The position numbers and the translations under genes are program-made. The notes under the pieces were generated by a model. That model did not search any database. It saw only the letters and a list, made by a program, of their open reading frames with translations, and was not told where the DNA came from. A stretch of 64,000 nt of DNA. It comes from Acidovorax sp. NO-1. Lineage in GTDB: Bacteria; Pseudomonadota; Gammaproteobacteria; Burkholderiales; Burkholderiaceae_C. The DNA lies in assembly GCF_000238595.1 (NCBI RefSeq), contig NZ_AGTS01000101.1, forward strand, positions 62,001-126,000, read 5' to 3'. Below are positions 54,208-61,912 of this stretch, piece by piece (positions within the stretch are counted from its first letter, which is position 1; every line of letters begins with the position of its first letter).

Positions 54208-55425
54208 TCAGTTGGCGTTGGCTGCTGCGGGGGCCGCTGCCGTGGCAGCAGGTACAGCAGATACGGCAGGCATCGCTACTGAATTAGTAGCTGTCTGCGC
54301 TTTACTGGTATGCGCTGAAGCCGTTTTTGGCTGATAAACCAGTACCTTCTGCCCGGGGGAGAGCACATGCACACCCGTGGCCACCACCTGCATGCCGGGG
54401 GCTAGACCCGCAGCCACCACGGCCTCGTTGCCATCGGCAGTGGCAATCTGCACCACCTGCGACTTCACCGTGCTGCTGGCCGCGTCATACACCCACACCG
54501 CCGTGGACTGCCCCTCCTGGCGCAGCGCGCTCGTGGGCAGCTTGATGGCCGGAATGCCCGCGTGGCTCAACGCCTTGGGCGTGACATACACGGTGGAGCC
54601 CAGCGCCGGTGCCTCGGCGCCGTCGATGGCCACCTTGATTTGATAAGTGCGCGTGGCAGCGTCGGCACTGGCGGCCACTTCGCGCACGCGGCCTGCCAGG
54701 TTGGCGCCGCCAGACCAGCCGCGCACCGCCACTTCAGAGCCCGCGGTGATCTGCCCCACCTTGTCCTCCGGCACCGCAAACACCACGTCGCGGGGGCCAT
54801 CCTGCGCGATGCGCACCACGGGGGTTCCGGCCGACACCACCTGGCCGGGTTCGGCGTCAATGCCCGTGACCACGCCCGAGACATCCGCCACCAGGGTGGT
54901 GTAGGCCGCCTGGTTGCCCTGGGACGACAGCTGCGCGCGCGCCTGGTCGAGCGTGGCCTGGGCGGCCTTGAGCGACGCCTCACGCCGCTCCAGCTCGGCG
55001 CCGCTGATGAAGTTCTGGTCTTTCAGGGTCTGGTAGCGCTTGAAATCGGCGGCGGCCAGGTCACGCTGCGTGGTGGCCGATGCCAGCTGCGCGCGGGCCG
55101 CATCGGCCGCCAGCTGGTAGTCGCGCGGGTCCAGCTGGGCCAGCACCTGCCCCGCCTTCACGCGCTGGCCCAGCTCGGCCTGGCGACGCACGATCTTGCC
55201 CGCCACGCGAAAGCCCAGGCGCGACTCCACCCGCGCACGCACCTCGCCCGAATATTCCAGGCTGGACTGCATCGCCCCCACCCCCACGGTCAGCAACTTG
55301 ACCGAGCGCACGGGCTCCTCGGGTGGCGCGGGGCGCGAGCAGGCGGCCAGCAAAACAGCGGTGGCCAGCACCAGCAAGGTCCGGGAGTGCCGTTGAAAAG
55401 GCCACGGGGCGGAGGGTGTGCGCAT
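54208..55425 (-). CDS. RND efflux periplasmic adaptor (HlyD/MFP family) lipoprotein
   Basis: A 405-residue membrane fusion protein. It has a lipoprotein signal (hydrophobic about 16-32 with lipobox VLLAACSR, Cys about residue 34). The lipoyl/hairpin core contains RVESRLGFRVAGKIVRR and GQRVKAGQVLAQLDPRDYQL. Near the C-terminus, SAHTSKAQTATNS and the Ala-rich tail come from a dispersed repeat (54276-54339) read in frame, an unusual addition. It pairs with the RND pump; the outer-membrane channel is not encoded here. ATG at 55425 was chosen as the start of the lipoprotein signal. Confidence 0.9.
   Translation of the reverse strand: MRTPSAPWPFQRHSRTLLVLATAVLLAACSRPAPPEEPVRSVKLLTVGVGAMQSSLEYSGEVRARVESRLGFRVAGKIVRRQAELGQRVKAGQVLAQLDPRDYQLAADAARAQLASATTQRDLAAADFKRYQTLKDQNFISGAELERREASLKAAQATLDQARAQLSSQGNQAAYTTLVADVSGVVTGIDAEPGQVVSAGTPVVRIAQDGPRDVVFAVPEDKVGQITAGSEVAVRGWSGGANLAGRVREVAASADAATRTYQIKVAIDGAEAPALGSTVYVTPKALSHAGIPAIKLPTSALRQEGQSTAVWVYDAASSTVKSQVVQIATADGNEAVVAAGLAPGMQVVATGVHVLSPGQKVLVYQPKTASAHTSKAQTATNSVAMPAVSAVPAATAAAPAAANAN
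54276..54339. repeat. Dispersed palindromic repeat, copy 7 (inside adaptor gene)
   Basis: Reads TAGTAGCTGTCTGCGCTTTA, then CTGGTATGCGCTGAAGCCGT and TTTTGGCTGATAAAC. It lies in frame within the 3' end of the efflux adaptor gene and codes for part of its low-complexity tail. Confidence 0.75.
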
Positions 55426-55547
55426 GGGAAATCCGGTGATGGGTAAAGGGCCACAAGGAGTAACACGCAAAACGCAGGCACGGGTGCCTGCGCTGCAACG
55501 GGGATACCGGCCAGTCGCCTTGTCCCCTGTCCAAGAGTTGTTGTTTT

Positions 55548-55569
55548 TTACTGACTGACCGGTTAGTAA
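55548..55569. promoter_or_regulatory. TetR-type operator candidate upstream of the efflux operon
   Basis: Core palindrome ACTGACCGGTTAGT (one mismatch between arms) inside TTACTGACTGACCGGTTAGT. It lies between the divergent adaptor and hpnC genes, 123 bases upstream of the adaptor start, the usual place for an AcrR/TtgR-like operator. No TetR gene is visible in the window, so the regulator would act in trans. Confidence 0.6.
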
Positions 55570-55572
55570 TCT

Positions 55573-56529
55573 ATGAGAAGCCCTGCCCCTTGTCAAGCGA
55601 CAATCCGGGGTGTGAACGACCGAACCCGCCTTCCTTCAGACGCCGCCCCCACCCCGGCACCCTCCACTGCCCTGCCCGAGCCAGCGCTGGCCCAGGCAGC
55701 CCCCGTGACGCATTACGAGAACTTCCCGGTTGCGTCGGTGCTGTGCCCCCCTCACCTGCGCCAACCCATTTCCGCCATCTACGCCTTCGCCCGCACCGCC
55801 GACGACATCGCCGACGAAGGCGACGCACTGCCTTCCCAAAGGCTGGCCGACCTTGCGGCCTACCGCCAGGACCTGATGGCCATCGCCCGCGACGAGCCGC
55901 CCTCGCCCCGCTGGGCCCAGGTGTTTCTGCCGCTCCAAGCCGTGCTGCGCACCCACCAGCTGCCCGTGCCGCTGCTGGCAGACTTGATCAGCGCCTTCAT
56001 GCAGGACGTGGAGAAAACCCGCGATGCCGAGGGCTACGCCGACCGCGCCGAGCTGCTCGACTACTGCCAGCGCTCCGCCAACCCCGTGGGCCGCCTGCTG
56101 CTGCACCTGTATGGCGTGACGGATGACAAGGCGCTGCAAGAAAGCGACGCCATCTGCACCGCGCTGCAGCTCATCAATTTCTGGCAAGACCTCTCGGTGG
56201 ACATCCCCCGCGGCCGCCACTACCTGCCCCGTGCGGACTGCGCCGCCCATGGCGCCTGCCAGGCCGAGCTGCTCGAACTCAAAAGCACGCGGGAGAACGT
56301 ACGCCTCATCAGCGATTGCGCCCGCTGGGCGCGCGCCACCATGCAAAGCGGCGCGCCACTGGTGCACCGCCTGCCCGGCCGCGCCGGGTGGGAGCTGCGC
56401 CTGGTGGTGCAAGGCGGCCTGCGCATCCTCGACAAGGTGGACACACTCAAAGGCGGCAGCCTGCACACCCGCCCGCGCCTGCATGCATGGGACTGGTGTG
56501 TGATGCTGGCGCGTGCGCTGGTGATGTAG
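55573..56529 (+). CDS. hpnC: Squalene synthase HpnC (hydroxysqualene to squalene branch)
   Basis: A squalene/phytoene-synthase-fold protein, 318 residues from the ATG. The Asp-rich motifs are FARTADDIADEG and INFWQDLSVDIPRGR, matching HpnC, which acts with HpnD and HpnE to convert farnesyl diphosphate to squalene for hopanoids. The start is uncertain: ATG at 55573 lacks a ribosome-binding site and abuts the operator, while GTG at 55612 would remove 13 residues. It is separated from hpnDE by sdaA and the cassette cluster, an unusual arrangement. Confidence 0.9.
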   Translation: MRSPAPCQATIRGVNDRTRLPSDAAPTPAPSTALPEPALAQAAPVTHYENFPVASVLCPPHLRQPISAIYAFARTADDIADEGDALPSQRLADLAAYRQDLMAIARDEPPSPRWAQVFLPLQAVLRTHQLPVPLLADLISAFMQDVEKTRDAEGYADRAELLDYCQRSANPVGRLLLHLYGVTDDKALQESDAICTALQLINFWQDLSVDIPRGRHYLPRADCAAHGACQAELLELKSTRENVRLISDCARWARATMQSGAPLVHRLPGRAGWELRLVVQGGLRILDKVDTLKGGSLHTRPRLHAWDWCVMLARALVM

Positions 56530-56930
56530 CGAGGCGCGAGATCGCCCGGCACCATTCGCAGGCAATGCCACTGTAAGAAAGATTCATGGGCCGCAAGCCT
56601 GGCCATGTGCCCCGTGTGTGGCCACAAGATATTTGAAGTTAATCAGGCTCCACCGCTTTACAGCATTCAATAGTTTGCTATTGATTTTGATAACACTCAA
56701 AGCCTGTGGGTGCGCATCCACGCGCAATGCAGTGCGCGCATCAGGGATTACGCGTGTGCCCTGGGCCGGGCCGCACGGTTAGCCTCGCGCCCACTCTGGC
56801 ACCAAGAGTGCTGGCAGTACGAAGGATGTTGATGCATGAACAGACCAGCGGTGGCGCCACCCGCGCCACCGCTGATTTCCTGGCCCTGCGCCATCCAGTC
56901 CCCACCGCATCCACCCGGTAGCCCTCCTCC
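56530..56930. other. Intergenic region with weak repeat copy
   Basis: 400 bases between hpnC and sdaA. A diverged dispersed-repeat copy lies at 56637-56693 (AATCAGGCTCCACCGCTTTA, then CAGCATTCAATAG and TTTTGATAA). No other feature, gene or riboswitch was recognised. Confidence 0.6.
56637..56693. repeat. Dispersed palindromic repeat, copy 8 (degenerate)
   Basis: Keeps AGGCTCCACCGCTTTA and the A/T-rich end but has lost the AAGCGC arm (now AGCATTCAATAG). It is the weakest member and may be a decayed copy. Confidence 0.5.
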
Positions 56931-58340
56931 ATGTCCGTCAGCGTTTTCGACCTCTTCAAGATCGGTATCGGCCCCTCCAGCTCGCACACCGTGGGCCCCA
57001 TGATTGCGGCGCGGCAGTTTGCCTGCCACCTGCAGGCCACCGTGGGGCTGGCGGCAGTGCACAGCGTGGTGGTGGAGCTTTTTGGCTCGCTGTCTGCCAC
57101 GGGCGTGGGCCACGGCACCGACAAGGCCGTGCTGCTGGGCCTGGCCGGCCACGAACCCGACCGCATCGACCCTGACCAGATCGCCCCCGCCATCGCCCAC
57201 ATCCGCAACAGCCGCACGCTGGCTCTGCTGGGCGAGCACACCATCGGGTTTGTTGACAAAGACCACCTGCTGTTTCGCCGCAAAAGCCTGCCGCTGCACC
57301 CCAACGGCATGGCCTTCCATGCACTGGATGCGCAGGGCGCCGAGATTGCCCTGCGCGAGTACTACTCCGTGGGCGGCGGCTTTGTGATCGATGCGGCCGG
57401 CGAACGCGTGCTCAACACCGCAGCGCACGCCCAGCCCCATGCCGCAGGCCACGGCCAGGGCCTGCCCCACCCGTTTCACACCGGCGCCGAGCTGCTGGCC
57501 CAGTGCCGCACCACGGGCCTCACGCCAGCGCAGCTCATGGCCGCCAACGAGCAGCACTGGCGCAGCGCCGCCGAAGTGCAGCGCCAGCTCATGGCCATCT
57601 GGAAGACCATGGCCGGCGCCGTGCAACGCGGCTGCGCCGCCACCGGCACCCTGCCCGGCCCCATGCACGTGCGCCGCCGCGCGGCCGAACTGCACAAAAG
57701 CCTCAGCAGCCACCCCGAAGCCGCGCTGCGCGACCCCCTGGCCATGCTCGACTGGGTCAACCTGTACGCCATGGCCGTCAACGAAGAAAACGCCGCCGGG
57801 GGCCGCGTGGTCACCGCCCCCACCAACGGCGCGGCGGGCGTCATCCCGGCCGTGCTGCACTACTACGTCAACTTCCTGCAGGGCGCGGGCAAGGCCTGTG
57901 AAGACGGCATCGCCACGTTTTTGCTCACCGCGGGCGCCATCGGCATCATCTACAAGGAAAACGCCTCGCTCTCGGGCGCCGAGGTGGGCTGCCAGGGCGA
58001 GGTGGGCGTGGCCTGCTCCATGGCCGCCGGTGCGCTGGCCGCCGTGATGGGCGGCACACCCGAGCAGATCGAAAACGCCGCCGAGATCGGCATGGAACAC
58101 AACCTGGGTATGACCTGCGACCCCGTGGGCGGCCTGGTGCAGATCCCCTGCATCGAGCGCAACGCCATGGGCGCCATCAAGGCCATCAACGCCGCCCGCA
58201 TGGCCCTGCGCGGTGACGGCCAGCACGTGGTCTCGCTCGACAAGGTCATCAAGACCATGATGCAGACCGGCGCGGATATGAAGGTCAAGTACAAGGAGAC
58301 ATCGCGCGGGGGGCTGGCGGTGAATGTGGTGGAGTGTTGA
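56931..58340 (+). CDS. sdaA: L-serine ammonia-lyase
   Basis: SdaA, 469 residues, a single-chain [4Fe-4S] L-serine dehydratase making pyruvate and ammonia. It opens [20 protein letters not shown], the conserved substrate loop. Cluster cysteines are likely in [14 protein letters not shown] and [18 protein letters not shown]. The C-terminal part ends with the conserved [15 protein letters not shown], and the final Cys is probably the active-site tail. ATG at 56931. No operon partner is visible. Confidence 0.95.
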   Translation: MSVSVFDLFKIGIGPSSSHTVGPMIAARQFACHLQATVGLAAVHSVVVELFGSLSATGVGHGTDKAVLLGLAGHEPDRIDPDQIAPAIAHIRNSRTLALLGEHTIGFVDKDHLLFRRKSLPLHPNGMAFHALDAQGAEIALREYYSVGGGFVIDAAGERVLNTAAHAQPHAAGHGQGLPHPFHTGAELLAQCRTTGLTPAQLMAANEQHWRSAAEVQRQLMAIWKTMAGAVQRGCAATGTLPGPMHVRRRAAELHKSLSSHPEAALRDPLAMLDWVNLYAMAVNEENAAGGRVVTAPTNGAAGVIPAVLHYYVNFLQGAGKACEDGIATFLLTAGAIGIIYKENASLSGAEVGCQGEVGVACSMAAGALAAVMGGTPEQIENAAEIGMEHNLGMTCDPVGGLVQIPCIERNAMGAIKAINAARMALRGDGQHVVSLDKVIKTMMQTGADMKVKYKETSRGGLAVNVVEC

Positions 58341-58722
58341 GGGGGAACGCGCCCTTTGCGCCCTAGCTACCTTTTTGCACCCTGAGCCGTCGTTTTTTCG
58401 CAAGGAGCACGCGTTCTACTGGCCCTGCGCTGGGTCTGTTTCCTGCTGGCCGCTGACCTGCAGCAGCCAACGTCCTGCGGGCAAGTTGGGGGTCTGAGCC
58501 GCCGTGAGAAGGGCCGCCGGCAAGCTGACATTGGCTTGCTGCTCGTTGCTGATGGACTCCGGGTGTCTACCTGCTGGGAAGCTATAGTTTGCCGATTTGG
58601 CGCGTGCCGGGTTTCCCGGAATTTTTATACCTGGATGTTTGAACAGATCATCCTCCTCAAACCGATGCTGCTAGCCACTTCCAGGAGAAATCAGTGTCCA
58701 GAATATCCCGCACGGTCCAGTT
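58341..58722. other. Non-coding stretch between sdaA and the foldback element
   Basis: About 380 bases after sdaA with no convincing gene, RNA or hairpin. The base composition becomes more mixed towards the right. It may contain remnants of mobile DNA, but I could not identify any. TATCCCGCA occurs at about 58702-58712 and again at the left end of the foldback. Confidence 0.5.
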
Positions 58723-58911
58723 TATCCCGCAGGTTTAGGGATGTCCTGCATAACTCCCTGCGGTCTGTGATAGCGCGGCCTCGGGCAGTCCGCTGCGTTG
58801 CTTTTCTTGCCAATAGCCCAGCTATTGGCTGCAAAAAGACGCCTTGCGGCCTATCCCGATCCGCACTACCACCGACTCGCGAGGGTTATGCAGGACATCC
58901 TTAGCGGGATA
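58723..58911. mobile_element. Foldback (MITE-like) element of about 190 bp
   Basis: The two ends are imperfect inverted copies of each other over about 60 bases: left ATCCCGC, AGGGATGTCCTGCATAAC; right, reversed, ATCCCGC, AAGGATGTCCTGCATAAC. The middle forms its own hairpin, GCCAATAGCccaGCTATTGGC, flanked by TTTTC/CAAAAAG. The whole could fold into one long cruciform. It has no open reading frame, so it would be non-autonomous. It ends seven bases before the first cassette core site. I cannot name the parent element. Confidence 0.6.
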
Positions 58912-58917
58912 CATCAA

Positions 58918-58925
58918 GTTAGAGC
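58918..58925 (+). other. Integron core-site-like sequence GTTAGAGC
   Basis: Resembles the R' core site GTTRRRY, lying two bases before the ATG of the first cassette gene. It matches the spacing seen at 59822-59828 in the good attC. One position departs from the consensus, so on its own it is weak; the context raises it. Confidence 0.5.
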
Positions 58926-58927
58926 TC

Positions 58928-59314
58928 ATGTCAATCGCCCTTCGAACGTCCTCGGCCGTCACCGGCGCAGTATTGGCGGCAGGTTTTTTTTGGGGCTATG
59001 CGGGCTTGGCGGATGTTGGAAGTGCCGGGAACCGCATGGACCCCGGCCGTTCTGAAGCGATGGTCGCTGGCCCACTCTACTTGCTGCTCCTGCTAGTACT
59101 TGCCTGGGTTTGCCGAAAATCGAAGGATCCGGGGGCGATAGCGTACGGGGTTGAGGTTCAGAAGAACTTTAAAAAGACGGGTATTGCGCTATTACTTTGT
59201 GTTCCCGCTGCATTTTTTTTCATCGGTTTTATTGCACCGCCTTTCATTGTCGCAACTTCAGCGGTATATCTTCTTATGTCAGCACTCAATGTGAAGCCGA
59301 GCAATGAGCGCTAA
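58928..59314 (+). CDS. Cassette gene A: small membrane protein of unknown function
   Basis: A 128-residue protein with about four hydrophobic segments (about residues 8-28, 44-62, 84-102 and 104-122) and short charged links. I do not recognise a family. It ends inside the first bases of an attC site, as cassette genes usually do. Its A+T content is higher than that of the flanking housekeeping genes, which suggests transfer. The function is unknown; the membrane topology suggests a transport or envelope role but gives no direct clue. Confidence 0.65.
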   Translation: MSIALRTSSAVTGAVLAAGFFWGYAGLADVGSAGNRMDPGRSEAMVAGPLYLLLLLVLAWVCRKSKDPGAIAYGVEVQKNFKKTGIALLLCVPAAFFFIGFIAPPFIVATSAVYLLMSALNVKPSNER

Positions 59315-59367
59315 CTGTTCGTCGCAGCCGACCGCTACGCGGCGGCTGAACTCAGAGCGTTAAGGCG
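59306..59367 (+). other. attC site 1 (integron cassette recombination site)
   Basis: GCGCTAACTGTTCGTCGCAG opens it and GCGTTAAGGC closes it. Inverted CAGCCG and CGGCTG form the L boxes around an GACCGCTACGCGGC centre. The outer boxes (CTAAC, GTTAAGGC) are close to the consensus RYYYAAC and GTTRRRY, with small departures. Orientation matches the flanking genes. Confidence 0.75.
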
Positions 59368-59379
59368 CACAGGCGATAC

Positions 59380-59769
59380 ATGCGCTTCATTGCCAAGGCT
59401 TCCCTTCTGCTGCTTGGTCTTTGCGTCGTCGCGGGAGGCTGGCTGGCTTGGAGCTACAACCAACCCAGCGTCAGCGCACAGCCCTTTCAACGTGCCTCGT
59501 GGCTCAGCGGCTCAAGTGTCCTGGAAAGCGTCGGTGACCCGGGCTGCGTTCGCGGTGCGATGGCGCTTGAATTAATCGATTCGAATCGTCTGATCGGAAT
59601 GAATTCCGAAGAACTTACCGCGCTACTTGGCCCAGCGACTGAGAAGGGAACTGATTGGATTTATCCGCTCGGCCAGTGCTCTGGTTTTGGTTGGGAAGAC
59701 AGCGCACTGATGATCAATTTAGGCAGCGAAAAGAAGGTCATCTCCGCGAGGTTCCAGCGTGCGCCTTAA
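59380..59769 (+). CDS. Cassette gene B: small secreted or anchored protein
   Basis: A 129-residue protein with an N-terminal hydrophobic segment (about 5-26), possibly a signal anchor or signal peptide, and a soluble domain of about 95 residues. The C-terminal part (MNSEELTALLGPATEKG, then WIYPLG and later LMINLGSEKKVISARF) resembles the BamE/SmpA fold by eye, but I am not sure. It begins 14 bases after attC 1 and its stop lies inside attC 2, so it fills one complete cassette. Function is unknown. Confidence 0.65.
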   Translation: MRFIAKASLLLLGLCVVAGGWLAWSYNQPSVSAQPFQRASWLSGSSVLESVGDPGCVRGAMALELIDSNRLIGMNSEELTALLGPATEKGTDWIYPLGQCSGFGWEDSALMINLGSEKKVISARFQRAP

Positions 59770-59829
59770 CCTTTCATTGCAGCCGACCCAGGCCGGCTGC
59801 ACCGGCCGGTCGGCTGAATTCGTTAGGCG
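59762..59829 (+). other. attC site 2 (integron cassette recombination site)
   Basis: Opens CGCCTTAACC and ends TTCGTTAGGCG. The inner arms GCAGCCGACC and GGTCGGCTGAA pair with one extra base, as in real attC L boxes, around CAGGCCGGCTGCACCGGCC. The R' box GTTAGGC (59822-59828) is a perfect GTTRRRY. This is the best site in the cluster. Confidence 0.88.
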
Positions 59830-59832
59830 CCA

Positions 59833-60201
59833 ATGGTTAGATCGTTGAAGTTTTCGTTCGCCGTAGCAGCCCAGCTTTTAGCGCCAGCCGCACTTTACCT
59901 GTGCGTGGGGCTCTACAACGGCCGCACCACTGGCCTCGAGTACCTGCCGCAGAACTATCTCTTCATGGCGGCGCCGCATCTGCTCGTGGCGTTGTCGGCG
60001 CTCTCGCCTTCTCTGAGACGTCCAGCGTTACTTTGGCTGCTTACTCTGCTCAATTCGCTTCTAATCGCGTTCCAGCTCTGGGTGCTTCTGGCGGTTCCAC
60101 CCCGCGAATCCGGGCTGGCTTGGGTTCTTTACATCCCACTTTGGTTGCTTGCTCTCGCGCAGCGGCAGCGCACAGTTGCCAACAAGTCGGTTGACACCTA
60201 A
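59833..60201 (+). CDS. Cassette gene C: small membrane protein of unknown function
   Basis: A 122-residue protein, very hydrophobic, with about four membrane segments (about 8-25, 40-58, 65-85 and 92-110) and a short basic C-terminus. The start codon comes only four bases after the attC 2 core site. The stop lies in ACCTAAC, which fits the left (R'') half of an attC, but no right half follows. The cassette is therefore probably truncated at its 3' end. No family recognised. Confidence 0.65.
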   Translation: MVRSLKFSFAVAAQLLAPAALYLCVGLYNGRTTGLEYLPQNYLFMAAPHLLVALSALSPSLRRPALLWLLTLLNSLLIAFQLWVLLAVPPRESGLAWVLYIPLWLLALAQRQRTVANKSVDT

Positions 60202-60218
60202 CTCAGGTGCTAGTCCTC

Positions 60219-60689
60219 ATGGATACCGAGTTCCTTCTACACGTCGCCTCTCTCCGGCCAAAGCTTGACGCACTTCTGGCGATGGAGCCTGTGAAGCCAT
60301 CCCTGCTTCCGAAGCAGATGCCGAAGGCTGGCGTGTATCTTCTATCCGAAGGCAACGAATACCTATACGTTGGACGCAGCAACAACATCCGAGGGCGGAT
60401 CGGGAGACATTCGCGCCCCGGCGCGACGCACCGCATGGCTGCCTTCGCGTTCAGGATCGCACGGCAAGTGACAGGGCGACTTGATGCTTCATACAAAACC
60501 GGCGAGGGCACCCGTGATGCACTTGCGCGAGAGCCGGAATTCGCCAGAGCATTCGTGGAGGCCAAGGCCAGAGTTCGTGAAATGGATCTACGCTACGTCG
60601 AGGAGGCGGACCCCGTGAGACAGGCACTCCTTGAGGTCTATGTGGCGCTCGCAGTGAAGGCAAAACACAATGACTTCGATAACCACTGA
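60219..60689 (+). CDS. GIY-YIG nuclease-domain protein at the end of the cassette cluster
   Basis: A 156-residue protein with a GIY-YIG catalytic core: AGVYLLSEGNEYLYVGRSNN and NIRGRIGRHSRP, where Val-Tyr and Tyr-Val-Gly replace GIY and YIG, and Arg follows at the usual spacing. The C-terminal helical part is charged. It may cut DNA, as in homing or repair nucleases, or be a domesticated relative. It follows gene C by 17 bases without an attC between, and no attC follows it, so it may be part of a truncated cassette. GTG at 60207 is an alternative start. Confidence 0.72.
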   Translation: MDTEFLLHVASLRPKLDALLAMEPVKPSLLPKQMPKAGVYLLSEGNEYLYVGRSNNIRGRIGRHSRPGATHRMAAFAFRIARQVTGRLDASYKTGEGTRDALAREPEFARAFVEAKARVREMDLRYVEEADPVRQALLEVYVALAVKAKHNDFDNH

Positions 60690-61044
60690 GCTGCGGTCTG
60701 ACGGGACGGTCGAGTAGGACACGTTCACACTGAGCGCCCACTTTTTTACCGCTTCCCTGGCTCTTTCTGGCCGACAGCAGTCTGTCAAAGCCTTGCCCCA
60801 CCAGCCGCATAAGCTGCCCTGCAGTGCAAAGCTGACATCCATCGTCCAAAATCGCCAGCACCAAACGCTGCAGCCAGAAACCACACAGGCGGCAGAACGC
60901 GCTACGCAGGCATCCGAAGGGCCGTACTCGCGTCACTACCAAAACAATAGCTATTAGCGCATACCCCATAAGCGCCAGAGCCCAAAAACCCTTCAAATCC
61001 ATCCACCCCACCCGCCACGGTGCGCCATGGGACAATCGCGCCCC
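60690..61044. other. Non-coding stretch before hpnD
   Basis: About 355 bases. It contains repeat copy 9 (60938-60997) and otherwise no gene or attC that I can recognise. Its right side returns to the composition of the chromosome. Confidence 0.5.
60938..60997. repeat. Dispersed palindromic repeat, copy 9
   Basis: Reads ACCAAAACAATAGCTATTAG, then CGCATACCCCATAAGCGCCA and GAGCCCAAAAACCCTTCAAA. The GCGC arm here is TTAGCGC against AAGCGC. It is close to the start of hpnD. Confidence 0.75.
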
Positions 61045-61884
61045 ATGACACCGCAGCAGTACGTACAGCAAAAGGCCGCCGCCTCGGGCAGCAGCTTCTA
61101 TTACGCCTTCCTGTTTCTGCCCACGCAGCGCCGTGCGGCCATCACGGCGTTTTATGCGTTTTGCCGCGAGGTGGACGATGTGGTGGATGAAGTGACCGAC
61201 CCCGGCGTGGCGAGCACCAAGCTCGCGTGGTGGCAGGCCGAGGTGGCCAAGGCCTTTGCGGGGCAGCCCACCCACCCGGTGATGCTGGCGCTGATGCCGC
61301 ACACGGCGGAATTCGGTATCGAGCAGCGCCACCTGCAGGCCGTCATTGACGGCTGCCACATGGACCTGGAGCAGACCCGTTACCTCGACTTTGCGGGGCT
61401 CAAGGGCTACTGCCACCTGGTGGCGGGTGTGGTGGGCGAGGTGGCGGCGCGCATCTTTGGCCAGACCGAGCCGCGCACCACCGAATACGCCCACACGCTG
61501 GGCCTGGCGTTCCAGCTCACCAACATCATCCGCGACGTGGGCGAAGACGCCATGCTGGGCCGCATTTACCTGCCGGTGAGCGAGCTGCAGCAGTTTGACG
61601 TGAAGGCGCACGAGATTTTGAAGCGCACGTATTCCGACCGCTTCACCGCGCTGATGCGGTTTCAGGCCGAGCGCGCGCACCGGCTGTACGACGAGGCCTT
61701 TGCCCTGCTGCCGGATGCCGACCGCCGCGCGCAAAAGCCCGGCCTGATGATGGCCAACATCTACCGCACGCTGCTGCGCGAGATCGAGCACGAGAGCTTC
61801 CAGGTGCTGCACCAGCGCATCCGCCTCACGCCGCTGCGCAAGTTCTGGCTGGCGTGGAAGGTTCAGGCGCTGGGCCGGATGTAG
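61045..61884 (+). CDS. hpnD: Presqualene diphosphate synthase HpnD
   Basis: A 279-residue trans-isoprenyl diphosphate synthase (squalene/phytoene type). The Asp-rich motifs are CREVDDVVDEVTD near residue 46 and NIIRDVGEDAMLGRIYLP near 157, intact for condensing two farnesyl diphosphates. Together with HpnC and HpnE it supplies squalene for hopanoids. ATG at 61045 fits the family start better than the ATG at 61027. It precedes hpnE by 28 bases. Confidence 0.92.
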   Translation: MTPQQYVQQKAAASGSSFYYAFLFLPTQRRAAITAFYAFCREVDDVVDEVTDPGVASTKLAWWQAEVAKAFAGQPTHPVMLALMPHTAEFGIEQRHLQAVIDGCHMDLEQTRYLDFAGLKGYCHLVAGVVGEVAARIFGQTEPRTTEYAHTLGLAFQLTNIIRDVGEDAMLGRIYLPVSELQQFDVKAHEILKRTYSDRFTALMRFQAERAHRLYDEAFALLPDADRRAQKPGLMMANIYRTLLREIEHESFQVLHQRIRLTPLRKFWLAWKVQALGRM

Positions 61885-61912
61885 CGGCGTGCAGACCCAA
61901 GGCGTCCCCTCG

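Noticed and set aside
51452-54334. A 960-residue open frame on the plus strand opposite the RND pump
   Set aside because: It is antisense to a clearly conserved transporter, has no domain pattern and is rich in His, Gln and Arg. High G+C third codon positions leave antisense frames free of stops.
56530-56930. A glycine or other riboswitch before sdaA
   Set aside because: No tandem aptamer landmarks were found; the only structure is a degenerate repeat copy.
58536-58904. A 122-residue open frame before the cassette cluster
   Set aside because: It runs through both arms of the foldback element, has no ribosome-binding site and no recognisable motif.
60195-60218. A third complete attC between cassette genes C and D
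   Set aside because: Only ACCTAAC, the left half-site, is present; no pairing arm or GTTRRRY core follows, so I treat it as truncated.
60690-60940. A decayed transposase or integrase gene after the GIY-YIG gene
   Set aside because: Six-frame reading gave no catalytic motif or terminal repeats, so no mobile-gene remnant can be supported.
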